DNA of 64,000 bases from CAXQUZ01 sp942491145 (GCA_942491145.1 CALOBC010000034.1:59988-123987), one strand, 5' to 3'; shown: positions 50,366 to 58,835, counted from the stretch's first letter. Numbers and translations: made by a program. The notes: a model not told the origin generated them from the letters alone.

Positions 50366-51517
50366 ATGGCCCCGACTCTGATCTGGCCGACAGGCGTGGC
50401 GCTGTTGGCGGTGGCCCTCTCCGGATGCGGCCTTGGCATCACGTCCTTGGAGAAAGGGGACGTGGACTCGGCGTCCGCAAGCGGCGCAGGCGATGGTGGC
50501 GATGGCGGCGATGGTGGGGCCGACGGCGCGGTGGACTCCGGTCTGACCGGCGGGGACGGTGCGGACGGAGGCTCGGGCAGCGGCACCGACGGGGGCTCGG
50601 GCAGCGGCACCGACGGGGGCTCGGGCAGCGGCACCGACGGGGGCGACGGCGGCTCGGGCGACAGTGGGTCCGGCGATGGTGGCTCCGGTGATGGCAGCAC
50701 GGGCGATGGCGGCGACGGCGGCTCCGGGTCCGGCGGCGCCACCGATGCAGACGGCGACGGCTACACCAGCGACACAGACTGTGACGATGGCAACGCGGCC
50801 ATCCATCCCGGTGCGGGCGAGTACTGTGATGGTTTCGACAACGACTGCGACGGCCAGATCGACGCCGATGACTCGGGCTTGATCGACGGCTTCTCCGCGT
50901 ACCGAGACAGCGACGGCGACGGGTGGGGCGATGCGTCCGTGGCGACGACCGTGTGCGCCGAAGGCAGCGGCTATGTGCGCAGCTCTGGCGACTGCAACGA
51001 TGGCGCCGCCGCGGTGAGCCCCTCGGCTTCCGAAGTGTGTGACGACGGCGTGGACAACGACTGTGACGGGGGCATCGACGACGGCGCCACCTGTGACGTC
51101 AACTACGTCGGCTATCTGGTCTGGTGGTACGGGTATGCGGGGTACTACTCTGGCGACTACAACTGCCAGGCGGTCTGGGACACCTCGGGAGAGCGCTCTG
51201 CAACGGCCTGTCCCGGGTGTGACTTTGTGCTGGACATCGACGCTGTGGTCAACACCACCTACTCGTGGGACGACGGAAGCTGCACCTACGGGGACTTCTC
51301 GGCCACATGGGCCTGGGACAGCGACTACTCGGGCAGTGTGGGGTACGTGCTGACCAATAGCTACGGTACGTGGTACCCCATCACGAGCAACGCCTCCTAC
51401 TCCGCTTCCAGCGGTGTCTGGATGTTCGGGAATGGGCTGCTGGACTACTCGTACAGCTACTACTGGTACACCTACTACTACTCGAACTACGAGTATGGGT
51501 ACGGGTACATCTACTGA
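50366..51517 (+). CDS. MopE-type lipoprotein with Gly/Asp/Ser linker and Tyr-rich C-terminus
   Basis: ATG at 50366 gives 383 residues with lipobox VALSGC (Cys21). Residues ~37-125 are a Gly/Asp/Ser spacer that includes three perfect 24-bp repeats (GSGSGTDG, 50569-50640). Two MopE repeats follow (DCDDGNAAIHPGAGEYCDG, DCNDGAAAVSPSASEVCDD). The last ~130 residues are rich in Tyr, Trp, Ser and Asp; the final 22 residues are mostly Tyr. A Cys pair (ACPGCDF) and GSCTYGDF suggest disulfides. Probably a surface metal-binding lipoprotein; the Tyr-rich tail is unusual. Confidence 0.82.
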   Translation: MAPTLIWPTGVALLAVALSGCGLGITSLEKGDVDSASASGAGDGGDGGDGGADGAVDSGLTGGDGADGGSGSGTDGGSGSGTDGGSGSGTDGGDGGSGDSGSGDGGSGDGSTGDGGDGGSGSGGATDADGDGYTSDTDCDDGNAAIHPGAGEYCDGFDNDCDGQIDADDSGLIDGFSAYRDSDGDGWGDASVATTVCAEGSGYVRSSGDCNDGAAAVSPSASEVCDDGVDNDCDGGIDDGATCDVNYVGYLVWWYGYAGYYSGDYNCQAVWDTSGERSATACPGCDFVLDIDAVVNTTYSWDDGSCTYGDFSATWAWDSDYSGSVGYVLTNSYGTWYPITSNASYSASSGVWMFGNGLLDYSYSYYWYTYYYSNYEYGYGYIY

Positions 51518-51599
51518 GTCGCGCCAGCCGCTGCTGAGCGGCTCGGGCTGCCGCTGAACAATTGACGAAGGGCCGCTGTTGAGGCGACCCTTGTCAGTG

Positions 51600-51625
51600 G
51601 AGGGGCCCCCGCTTGGGCGCCCCTC
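51600..51625. terminator. GC hairpin between convergent genes
   Basis: GAGGGGC/GCCCCTC arms with an inner CCC/GGG stem around GCTT, midway between the MopE lipoprotein end (51517) and the lamin-tail lipoprotein end (51649). A second, weaker hairpin (AGGGCCGC/GCGACCCT, about 51568-51590) precedes it. Likely bidirectional termination. Confidence 0.55.
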
Positions 51626-51648
51626 GATGTGCGTCAAGTCATGAAGAC

Positions 51649-52887
51649 TCAGTCACAGTGGTCGTTTTCGTAGCCGGGCGTGCCGGACTCGAGCATGCCG
51701 GCCAGCTTGGACGTCATGCTGCACCAGTTGGCGCCGTCGTCGTTGGCCCCGAACTCCAAGAAGTCGGGGTCGACGCCGGTGGCGTAGGTGGGCGTGAACC
51801 AGCTGCCGTCGTAGTGCAGCCAGTCGATCTCAACACCATCGGGGCGGCTGAGGACCAGCTCGTCGGGCCCGTTGGCCAGCGCGAGGCCTTCGCCTTCCCA
51901 GTCCCGCAGGAACCAGCCATCGCAGGGGATGCCGCCGTTGCGGGAGGGACTCATGTCGGCGCAGAGCACCGTGTAGGACTTGGGCGGGATGATGACCCCG
52001 TCCATGATCCACTCGTCGATGTCGTCATCCCGGAAGCTGTAGCCCGTGATGTCGATGGGGTAGTCGGAGGTGTTGTAGAGCTCCACCCACTCGCCCAGGT
52101 GGTCTTCGACCGCCTCGGGGTTGACCATCATCTCGGTGAAGACGAGGTCGCCCTCTTCGGCATCCACCGGGTCGGTGATGACCACATCTTCGGGCACGCC
52201 CACGCTGATCTGGATGGTGTCGGAGCCCTGTTCCAGGTCGGCGTCCGTGGCCACGAGGGTGATGGTGTGTTCACCTTCGGAGAGCGCACCCGTGATGAGG
52301 ACCGAGGCCCCATCGGCGCTGATCGCGCCCGGCAAGGCGCCGTCCATGTTGGAGAACCACTCGAAGCTGAGCGCGTCGGCGGGGGTGGTCTCGTCGCGCC
52401 CTTCACCTTGGAACGTGATGCTCTCGCCCACGTCGAAGGTCGACTCGTCGGACGGCCAGGTGATCTCAACCACCGGCGCCCCGAGGGGGCCCGCGACTTC
52501 CCAGACCGTCGATGCCGAAGCCGAGTCACCATTGGTGTCGAAGGCGACCAGCGAGATCTCGTATGCGCCAAGCTCGAAGCCATCGATCGGGAGATCGGCG
52601 GCGACCGCGCCCTCTTCGAGGTCGTCGACGTCAAGCTGGGAGCCGTCGGGGAGGATCCAGTAAACATCGAGGTTCTCGACGGGATCATACTCGTCGGCGA
52701 CCGTGCCCCGCATCGGGACTGGCGCACTGCCCAGACGGAAGACTTCGCCGAGCCCAGGGCTCGTCACGACGACCGTGGGCGCGTCATTCTGGCGCTTCAA
52801 GCTGGAGTCGCTCGCGCAGCCGATGGTAAAGAGGGCGATGGCGACGGTCGACACGCGCTGTGATGGCGAGGTGGGCTTCCGAGTCAT
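51649..52887 (-). CDS. lipoprotein with lamin-tail domain and Ig-like modules
   Basis: ATG at 52887 follows GGGAGAA and gives 412 residues with lipobox FTIGC. Two beta-sandwich modules (APTVVVTSPGLGEVFRLGS and APVVEITWPSDESTFDVGES) resemble those in the large lipoprotein at 15044-19252. The C-terminal ~160 residues form a lamin-tail (LTD) domain: GDLVFTEMMVNPEAV, GEWVELYNTSDYPIDITGY, PPKSYTVLC and DELVLSRPDGVEIDWLHYD. LTD domains in bacteria occur in secreted nucleases and surface proteins and may bind other proteins or cell surface. Divergent from the repeat/IS66-like gene. Confidence 0.85.
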   Translation of the reverse strand: MTRKPTSPSQRVSTVAIALFTIGCASDSSLKRQNDAPTVVVTSPGLGEVFRLGSAPVPMRGTVADEYDPVENLDVYWILPDGSQLDVDDLEEGAVAADLPIDGFELGAYEISLVAFDTNGDSASASTVWEVAGPLGAPVVEITWPSDESTFDVGESITFQGEGRDETTPADALSFEWFSNMDGALPGAISADGASVLITGALSEGEHTITLVATDADLEQGSDTIQISVGVPEDVVITDPVDAEEGDLVFTEMMVNPEAVEDHLGEWVELYNTSDYPIDITGYSFRDDDIDEWIMDGVIIPPKSYTVLCADMSPSRNGGIPCDGWFLRDWEGEGLALANGPDELVLSRPDGVEIDWLHYDGSWFTPTYATGVDPDFLEFGANDDGANWCSMTSKLAGMLESGTPGYENDHCD

Positions 52888-53042
52888 GGTCGTTCTCCCT
52901 GCGGATGTGTGCGAGATATCCGGAGTTCTGGCCACCTGCGGGAATGCTCCTGCTTTGGCCCCTCCTTTTCACAACCCGTCACAGCACCTCACGCGGCCCG
53001 GCTTGCGGTATGCTCCGGGCGCTGCGACCGCCGGGGAGTACT

Positions 53043-56000
53043 GTGGGCAGTTCGGACACTCCAGAGTTTGACGAGCTGCTCGGCAAACACGGCTCTCGTC
53101 GCCGACGCAAGGATGCTTCAGCGCCTGCGCCGGCTGCGAGCGAGATGGACGCGTTGGCGGGCGACACCGCCGAGCGCTCCAGCCGCATGGGTGCGTCTCC
53201 GCTGCCCACGGCAAGTCCTCGACTGAAGCGGGATGCGCCGATCGCACCGCCGCCGAAGGCTTCGCCCGCTGCCCCCGTGTCCACTGTTCCCCCATCTGCT
53301 CCGCCTGCAGCGCCGAAGTCGACCCAGTCCGCTGCGGCGGCCGCTGACAATGGCGTGTCTGTCGGCAAAGACGAGGCGAAGGTGTCTGCCGCTGCGGGTG
53401 ACGCCGCGTCCGCTGCACCGGTCCCGAGTGCGCCTGTCTCGACCGCGCCCAACTCGACCGCGCCCGACTTGACGGCGCCTGGTGAACCGGCTCTGGGTGT
53501 GGCGCCGTCTGTGGCCAAAGGGTCGGACTCGCCGGACGGAGCGCCGCCCGCCAAGCCCCAGACGGAGCCAGCGCCGACCGTGGTCCCTCCTCCTGCGCCC
53601 CGCCTACCGGTGGCGCCAGCGGCGGAAGTGGTGCATGCGCCCCTTGATCCCACGCAACCAGGTCTCGAAGATCTGTTTGCGGGTCGCGGCCCGCGGGTGG
53701 GCAAGAGTGACCCTCCACCGGCCGTCGAGGACGACGAAGACCCCTTTGCCGCTGCTGGGTCGAGAGCGGCGCCAGCTGCGGACGTGGTGCATGAGCCCCA
53801 CGATCCCACCCAACCGGGGCTCGACGACATCTTTGCCGCTCAGGGCACGCGGGCGGGCAAGGGCAAGGGCAAGCCGTCGGACGATGACGACGACGATGTG
53901 CCCGGTGGGTCCACGGTGGAGGGCGCGGGCAATCCCGGTTCGGACTCTGCCAACCGAATCGCCCAAGTCCCCCGGCCGGATGCCTCGTCCGAGGCGCCTT
54001 GGAGTCCCCTGCTCGAGCGGGACGCGCGCATGGCCTTCGGTGGCGGCGGTGGTGTCGCAGCGCCCGGTGGTGGCGCCTTTGCGGCGGCCATCGACGCGGC
54101 CTTGCGGATGGCCTTGAGTGGGGAAGAGCAAGCGCCCGAGGGTGGCTCGGTGATCGAGGCTGCGGGCAACCCGGTCCGGGAAGGCCGGATGCCCGTCGGG
54201 GACCGCGCGCAGCCCGCGTCCGCTGGGCCGTCAAAGCTGGAGTCATTGGACCAAGCCTCCGGTGAGCGGTTTCCGGTCACGCTGGACTGCGCGGGTGCGC
54301 CAGACTCGCCCGGTGGGGCGCTGCCGCTCAGCCAAGATCGGGACGAGCGCATCTCTTTCGGTACTTCGGCGGCCGCTGCGGCGGGTCCGTCCCCCGTGGG
54401 CTTCTACGGGGATCCCTCCCGGGACCGCAGCGATCGCTTCGTCGCCGGAACCGATGTGGACGAGGGGCCGGCTGCCGGCGGCGCTCTGGCCGTCTCCTCC
54501 CGGCGGGAAGATCGTGTGCGGTCGGGTCCCCAGGGCTCGGCCGACGCACCTGTTGGCGCGGATCTCGCGTTGTCTCGGGACCGAGCGGATCGCATGGGTG
54601 GTCAGCCTCCCGAGCCAGACGGTGAGCCAGGTGGCTCGCTTGTGCTCTCCAAAGACCGCACAGACCGGGTGCGCTGGCGTCCGGTGCAGCGGGGCACGGA
54701 AGAAGTGGGTGGGCCGCTGCCGCTCGCAACTGATCGTGGCGAGCGCATGGGTCGGGCCGCCCAAGAAGGGGACGGCGCCCCCGGCGGTGACCTCGCGGTG
54801 TCCCAGGATCGGGGCGACCGCATCGGGCGGGCCCCGGGACCCGGCGATGGGCCTGTGGGTGCAGCACTGGCGGTGTCACTGGACCGTGGCGACCGGATGG
54901 GTCGTGCGCCCGAGGACGCTGAGGGGCCGGTGGGCGGGGATCTGTCGCTGTCGAAGGACCGCGGCGACCGGATGGGCCGTGCGCCCGAGGACGCTGAGGG
55001 GCCGGTGGGCGGGGATCTGTCGCTGTCGAAGGACCGAGGCGACCGAATGGGCCGTGCGCCCGGGGACGCTGAGGGACCGGTGGGCGGGGATCTGTCGCTG
55101 TCGAAGGACCGTGGCGACCGGATGGGCCGTGCGGTGGATGGCGAAGATGCCGCGGCTGGCGGTGCTCTCGCGCTGTCGAAGGACCGTGGCGACCGGATGG
55201 GCCGTGCGGTGGATGGCGAAGATGCCGCGGCTGGCGGTGCTCTCGCGCTGTCGAAGGACCGTGGCGACCGGATGGGCCGTGCGGTGGATGGCGAAGATGC
55301 CGCGGCGGGTGGTGCTCTCGCGCTGTCCAAGGACCGTGGTGACCGGTTGGGTCGTCCGTCTACCGTTGAAGAGGGTGCGGGTGGTGGGGATGTTGCCCTG
55401 TCCCGGGACCGTGGCGACCGGATGGGCCGCCAGCGTGAGGCGGCAGAAGGGACGGTTGGTGCAGATCTTGTGCTGTCCCGTGACCGCTCCGAGCGGATGA
55501 CCGGCATCGACGTGGACGGTCCTGCGGCCGGTGAGCTTGCGCTGTCCCGAGACCGTGCGGACCGAATGCGGCGGGGTCCCCTGGACGAAGACCTGCCGGG
55601 GCCGGTGGCGCTGGTGTTGTCCCGTGACCGTGGCGACCGCATGGGCTGGCGTCCGGTGGGTGATCCCAATGCGGCGCCCAGCGAGCTGGTGCTGTCCCGT
55701 GACCGCGGCGACCGCGTGGGCCGAGCCTCCGAAGGGGACTCGCTGCCCGCCGGCGGCGACCTGTCCTTGTCCCGAGACCGCAGCGACCGCCTGCTGCGCC
55801 AGCCGCGAGAGCTGGATGTGGGCGACCTCGCCGACGTCTTTGCCCCCTCTCGCGAGCGTGAAGATCGGCTGGGCTACGCACCGGCTGCGGGCGCTGTGCC
55901 TGCGGGCAGCGGGCTCCAGCTCAGCCGCGACCGCACCCGGCGCATGTCGCCGGTGCCGGCCCATGTGGACGTCGACTCCGCCATTCCAGATCTGAACACG

Positions 56001-57341
56001 GCGGCGTTCGCCGAGGCCGGTCGGTACGACCTGCGCAACCGCGGGGGGAGCACCGACCGGGGACTCGTGCCCACGGGCCTCGAAGACCTGATGCCCCACC
56101 GGGGAATGCGCGGCGCCGACCGCATGCGCTTGGTGGACGATGAGCTCGAAGACGACGAGCTGCTTGAGCTCGATGGCCGGACGCCGGTCGCTCCCCGTCG
56201 GGTGGAGATCCTGGGCCGCGCCCGGCCGGACGAGCGGCAAGACGAAGAGGGCTACGAGCGCGAGCTCGTCCGCGAGAAGACCCACCGTCGCCTCGAATTC
56301 GTCTTTCAGCGCTACGAGATGCTGATCGTGCGGCGTGGCATCTACAAGCTCAAGGGTGTGCTCGGCAGCTCGGATTACGTCACCCGAGATCCGGTCTTCA
56401 TCTCGGGCAAGGTGCCCCTCGGAAATGGCATGCTGGCGCAGGTTGTCGCGGCACGCTTCGGCGACCACGCCACGCTGGTTGACCTGTCCAACCAGATCGG
56501 CCGTCAGAACTTTGAAGTCGAAGCCGAGCGCCTGGAGCAAGCCATCGACGGCGCGGCGCCCTTGGGTCGTGCGGTGCTCGACATCATGCATGCCGAAGTG
56601 CTCGCCGAGAAGACCCGCCAAGTCGACGGCAAGGGCATTGCCACACTGCGGCCGACTCCCAAGCGGCGCCAGCGGGGTGAGCTCAAGGCCGTGTCGACCA
56701 AGGCCCATGTGCTGCTGGTCCACACCGATGAGGGCGATGAGCTCTCTCCGCTGCTAAACCCGCCGGGGCGCACCAAGGCCAACGGCACCTTCTGCTGGGA
56801 CCTGTTCTTGGAGCGCATCGGCTGGAACCGTGCGGGCATCTGGGCTGGGGTCCGCCGGCGCTTCACGGCGTGCTTGGTGACCCATCCCCAGCAAGCGGCC
56901 TACGCCTTGTTCTTGTCCTACGCGATCGAGAACGCGCGGGTGACCGATCGGGGTGAGCTGGCCAACCGGTGTCGGGCCCTGCACGAGTGGCTGTTGGCTC
57001 GCCGCGCTGAGTTCGACGATGCCGAGAATGGCCTGCAGTACGCCATCATTCACTCGCTCACGATGTGGGAGCGCATGACGTGGGTGGACGAGTCCGGCGG
57101 GCTGAGCGAAGAGCCGCCGATGCGGCCGCTGCCCAAGACCTTCGAGCCGACTTGGGAGCTCCAGAGCGACCGTGAGGTCGAACAGACCGTGTTGTGGGGC
57201 AGCCTCGTGGCGAGCTGCCGCGCGCTGGGCATTCGGCCGTGGGAGTACCTGTACGATCTGTTCCAGGCATCGGCCGCCGACCGCGCGGACGACTTGTCCC
57301 AGTGGACCCCCGCCGCATGGGCGCTCACGACCCGCACTTGA
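53043..57341 (+). CDS. giant DRGDRMGR-repeat protein with C-terminal IS66-transposase-like domain
   Basis: GTG at 53043 follows GGGGAG and gives 1432 residues, no signal peptide. Residues ~15-400 are Pro/Ala/Ser-rich, with two copies of DPTQPGLxDxFA. About 430-970 hold at least 22 copies of a ~25-residue repeat with core L-S-K/R-DRGDRMGR. The C-terminal ~350 residues follow the IS66 transposase order: GNGMLAQVVAARFGDHATL, then AGIWAGVRRRFTACLV (cf. CWAHARRKF), YAIENARV, CRALHEWLL, LQYAIIHSLTMWERM and WGSLVASCRALGIRPWEYL (cf. YSLIETAKLNGLDPEAYL). The IS66 DNNxxER catalytic segment is missing (EEPPMRPLP in its place), so transposition is unlikely. No TnpB partner or terminal repeats seen. A domesticated transposase is inferred. 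Confidence 0.8.
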   Translation: MGSSDTPEFDELLGKHGSRRRRKDASAPAPAASEMDALAGDTAERSSRMGASPLPTASPRLKRDAPIAPPPKASPAAPVSTVPPSAPPAAPKSTQSAAAAADNGVSVGKDEAKVSAAAGDAASAAPVPSAPVSTAPNSTAPDLTAPGEPALGVAPSVAKGSDSPDGAPPAKPQTEPAPTVVPPPAPRLPVAPAAEVVHAPLDPTQPGLEDLFAGRGPRVGKSDPPPAVEDDEDPFAAAGSRAAPAADVVHEPHDPTQPGLDDIFAAQGTRAGKGKGKPSDDDDDDVPGGSTVEGAGNPGSDSANRIAQVPRPDASSEAPWSPLLERDARMAFGGGGGVAAPGGGAFAAAIDAALRMALSGEEQAPEGGSVIEAAGNPVREGRMPVGDRAQPASAGPSKLESLDQASGERFPVTLDCAGAPDSPGGALPLSQDRDERISFGTSAAAAAGPSPVGFYGDPSRDRSDRFVAGTDVDEGPAAGGALAVSSRREDRVRSGPQGSADAPVGADLALSRDRADRMGGQPPEPDGEPGGSLVLSKDRTDRVRWRPVQRGTEEVGGPLPLATDRGERMGRAAQEGDGAPGGDLAVSQDRGDRIGRAPGPGDGPVGAALAVSLDRGDRMGRAPEDAEGPVGGDLSLSKDRGDRMGRAPEDAEGPVGGDLSLSKDRGDRMGRAPGDAEGPVGGDLSLSKDRGDRMGRAVDGEDAAAGGALALSKDRGDRMGRAVDGEDAAAGGALALSKDRGDRMGRAVDGEDAAAGGALALSKDRGDRLGRPSTVEEGAGGGDVALSRDRGDRMGRQREAAEGTVGADLVLSRDRSERMTGIDVDGPAAGELALSRDRADRMRRGPLDEDLPGPVALVLSRDRGDRMGWRPVGDPNAAPSELVLSRDRGDRVGRASEGDSLPAGGDLSLSRDRSDRLLRQPRELDVGDLADVFAPSREREDRLGYAPAAGAVPAGSGLQLSRDRTRRMSPVPAHVDVDSAIPDLNTAAFAEAGRYDLRNRGGSTDRGLVPTGLEDLMPHRGMRGADRMRLVDDELEDDELLELDGRTPVAPRRVEILGRARPDERQDEEGYERELVREKTHRRLEFVFQRYEMLIVRRGIYKLKGVLGSSDYVTRDPVFISGKVPLGNGMLAQVVAARFGDHATLVDLSNQIGRQNFEVEAERLEQAIDGAAPLGRAVLDIMHAEVLAEKTRQVDGKGIATLRPTPKRRQRGELKAVSTKAHVLLVHTDEGDELSPLLNPPGRTKANGTFCWDLFLERIGWNRAGIWAGVRRRFTACLVTHPQQAAYALFLSYAIENARVTDRGELANRCRALHEWLLARRAEFDDAENGLQYAIIHSLTMWERMTWVDESGGLSEEPPMRPLPKTFEPTWELQSDREVEQTVLWGSLVASCRALGIRPWEYLYDLFQASAADRADDLSQWTPAAWALTTRT
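54726..55550 (+). repeat. 75-bp in-frame tandem repeat array
   Basis: Repeat cores recur at exactly 75-bp steps (54726, 54801, 54876, 54951, 55026, 55101, 55176, 55251, 55326, 55401, 55476), then one 69-bp step. Units from about 54951 to 55325 are nearly identical at the DNA level, in two subtypes (APEDAEGPVGGD and AVDGEDAAAGGA spacers), indicating recent local duplications. Older, more diverged units flank them on both sides. Confidence 0.92.
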
Positions 57342-57489
57342 GCGGTCTGTGGGGTCCTGCTGACCTTGCCACCCGGGCGGCGGTCCTCCCCGGTGGGGGC
57401 CGGTGGACCCGTGGGCGTGGTGCAGCGTGTGGGCTGATCTGGCCTTGAGTTGGGTGGCCGGCATGGCATGGGGCCGGATCGCAACGCAT

Positions 57490-57508
57490 CTTACAAGTCA
57501 TCTGTAAG
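57490..57508. promoter_or_regulatory. operator-like dyad 1 (CTTACA-N7-TGTAAG)
   Basis: A perfect 19-bp dyad, CTTACA AGTCATC TGTAAG, extended by one matching AT pair on each side. It has the same format as the dyad 29 bp downstream. Probably a dimeric repressor or activator site controlling the gene at 57670; the TTACA/TGTAA arms resemble sites of BlaI/CopY-type regulators, which is a guess. Confidence 0.6.
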
Positions 57509-57518
57509 ATTGGGCACT

Positions 57519-57537
57519 CTTACAGTTGCCCTGTAAG
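57519..57537. promoter_or_regulatory. operator-like dyad 2 (CTTACA-N7-TGTAAG)
   Basis: Second perfect dyad, CTTACA GTTGCCC TGTAAG, with the same 6-bp arms and 7-base spacer as dyad 1; here the arms extend inward by one more G-C pair. Dyad centres are 29 bp apart, nearly three helical turns, so two dimers could bind on one face. It ends 132 bases before the GTG of the barrel gene. Confidence 0.6.
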
Positions 57538-57669
57538 GGACGTGTATGGAAATGTCTTCGGGTGCAACGGGCTCGAAGAACCGGATGTGCACGGCCGTTG
57601 TCGCCCCGAGCCGCACGGTGTGGCCGCCCGTTACCCCGGCGTTGAGTTGGTCTCAGCGTTCCATAAGTT

Positions 57670-58749
57670 GTGAGGTTCATCTTGGCTTGGACTCGACTCT
57701 CCGTTGTTGCTGCTTTGTGTTTGTTCGCATCTCCCGTGCTGCTGGCCGGCGACGCGATGGCCGGCCCCGCGGTGTCTCGTGGCACCCCAAGCTCCGGACC
57801 CGCAGCCGATGCACCGAAGGCGAAGAAGCCCAAGAAGGGAAAGAAGCCGAAGGCTGGCCCAGGAAAGAAGCCCAGCAATGCGGCCAAGCCTGCCCCCCCG
57901 GGAACCAAGAGCGAGCAGGACGATGACGCCCGCAGTGGTGCCTTGGTGGCTCCGGCCGCCAAGCCCTCCAGCGGTGGCAAGAAGCCGTCGAGAGGTGGCA
58001 AGAAGCCGACGTCCCACAAGCCGTCGTCCTCGGGCAGCTCCACGATGGTGGCCCCTCCGCCCAAGAGCAGCAGCTCCAGCGGTGGCAAGCTGACCAGCTC
58101 AGGATCCTCGTCGCCAAAGCCCACAGCCCCCAAGTCCGCTTCGCCGGAGTCATCCTCCTCGTCCGCACCTCCGCCTCCGGGCAAGGGCCGCAAGACCCAC
58201 AAGAAGTCCGGGGGGAAGAAGCGCAAAGGCGGCGGGCACACCCACACCAAGGCCCGCACGCGGATCCGCGGTCCGGGGTCCCTTCGCCTGGGGCTCGCAG
58301 GCAATGTCATCGGCCAGGAAGAGGTCGGCACCACCCCCTTCGGTGGCCTCGACTTCGACTTGTTCGTGCGGGGCAAGAGCAAGCACATCGGCGGCTTTGT
58401 GGGCGGCGGCGGGTATGTCTCGGGCGGTGACTCGGCGGGGCTGTTCGCGTTCGGTGCGCGGGGTCTGCTCTTCCCCAGGAAGCAGTTCACGCCCACGGCC
58501 GACCTCGGCATTGGCTTCCAATGGATCAACGGTGACAAGCCGGGCGCCTTGGATGAGTCCGGGCCGGTGACGGGCACCTACGGCGGTCCCATGGCACGCG
58601 TCGGCTTCGACTACAGCGTGACTCCCGGGTTGTCGATCCATGGCAGCTTGGGCGGGCTCCTCACGGTGGCCAACATGAGCGCCAGTGCGGACTCGCCGAA
58701 CAGCGTGGGCAGCTTCCACATCGGCCTGGGCAGCACTGTCTGGTTCTGA
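57670..58749 (+). CDS. outer-membrane beta-barrel protein with long Lys/Pro/Ser-rich linker
   Basis: GTG at 57670 gives 359 residues with a signal peptide (to about AMAGPA). Residues ~40-200 are a disordered, strongly basic linker (KAKKPKKGKKPKAGPGKKP and many SSSGG/KPSS runs). The last ~155 residues form barrel strands: GSLRLGLAGNVIGQ, LDFDLFVRGKSKHIGGFVGG, FAFGARGLLF, VGFDYSVTPGLSIHGSLGG and a terminal IGLGSTVWF with the C-terminal Phe typical of outer-membrane insertion. The linker may thread through peptidoglycan. Probably regulated through the twin dyads upstream. No clear Shine-Dalgarno site is seen. Confidence 0.78.
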   Translation: MRFILAWTRLSVVAALCLFASPVLLAGDAMAGPAVSRGTPSSGPAADAPKAKKPKKGKKPKAGPGKKPSNAAKPAPPGTKSEQDDDARSGALVAPAAKPSSGGKKPSRGGKKPTSHKPSSSGSSTMVAPPPKSSSSSGGKLTSSGSSSPKPTAPKSASPESSSSSAPPPPGKGRKTHKKSGGKKRKGGGHTHTKARTRIRGPGSLRLGLAGNVIGQEEVGTTPFGGLDFDLFVRGKSKHIGGFVGGGGYVSGGDSAGLFAFGARGLLFPRKQFTPTADLGIGFQWINGDKPGALDESGPVTGTYGGPMARVGFDYSVTPGLSIHGSLGGLLTVANMSASADSPNSVGSFHIGLGSTVWF

Positions 58750-58767
58750 GCTTCCCCCAAAGAGAAC

Positions 58768-58800
58768 ACCGCCCACCTGGGGCTTTCCCGGGTGGGCGGT
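58768..58800. terminator. bidirectional terminator hairpin
   Basis: A perfect 10-bp stem ACCGCCCACC/GGTGGGCGGT with inner GGG/CCC pairing around CTTT, between the ends of the barrel gene (58749) and the ThDP enzyme gene (58836). TTCGTTCGTCTT follows on the plus strand. Confidence 0.75.
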
Positions 58801-58835
58801 TCGTTCGTCTTGAAGGCCCCGAGAGACCCACGGGC

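Larger units (their letters stand above)
57342..57669. other. intergenic region with twin dyads
   Basis: 328 bases before the next gene. It contains the two dyads listed separately (57490-57537). A frame opens at ATG 57546 with AGGGA five bases upstream, but its product becomes unprotein-like and runs out of phase into the barrel gene, so it is not called. The rest shows no clear signal. Confidence 0.5.

Noticed and set aside
54726..55550. CRISPR-like regular spacing
   Set aside because: Units are 75 bp, in frame and coding throughout, with no unique spacers and no cas genes.
54602..56723. Long minus-strand frames opposite the DRGDRMGR array (355 and 615 codons)
   Set aside because: Antisense of a 75-bp in-frame repeat always stays open; composition is Ser/Pro/Arg- or His/Arg-rich without domains.
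53043..57341. Complete active IS66 insertion sequence
   Set aside because: No TnpA/TnpB-like small genes, no inverted terminal repeats recognised, and the catalytic DNNxxER segment is missing.
57546..57926. ORF starting just after the second dyad with AGGGA upstream
   Set aside because: Runs out of phase into the signal peptide region of the barrel gene and lacks protein-like composition.
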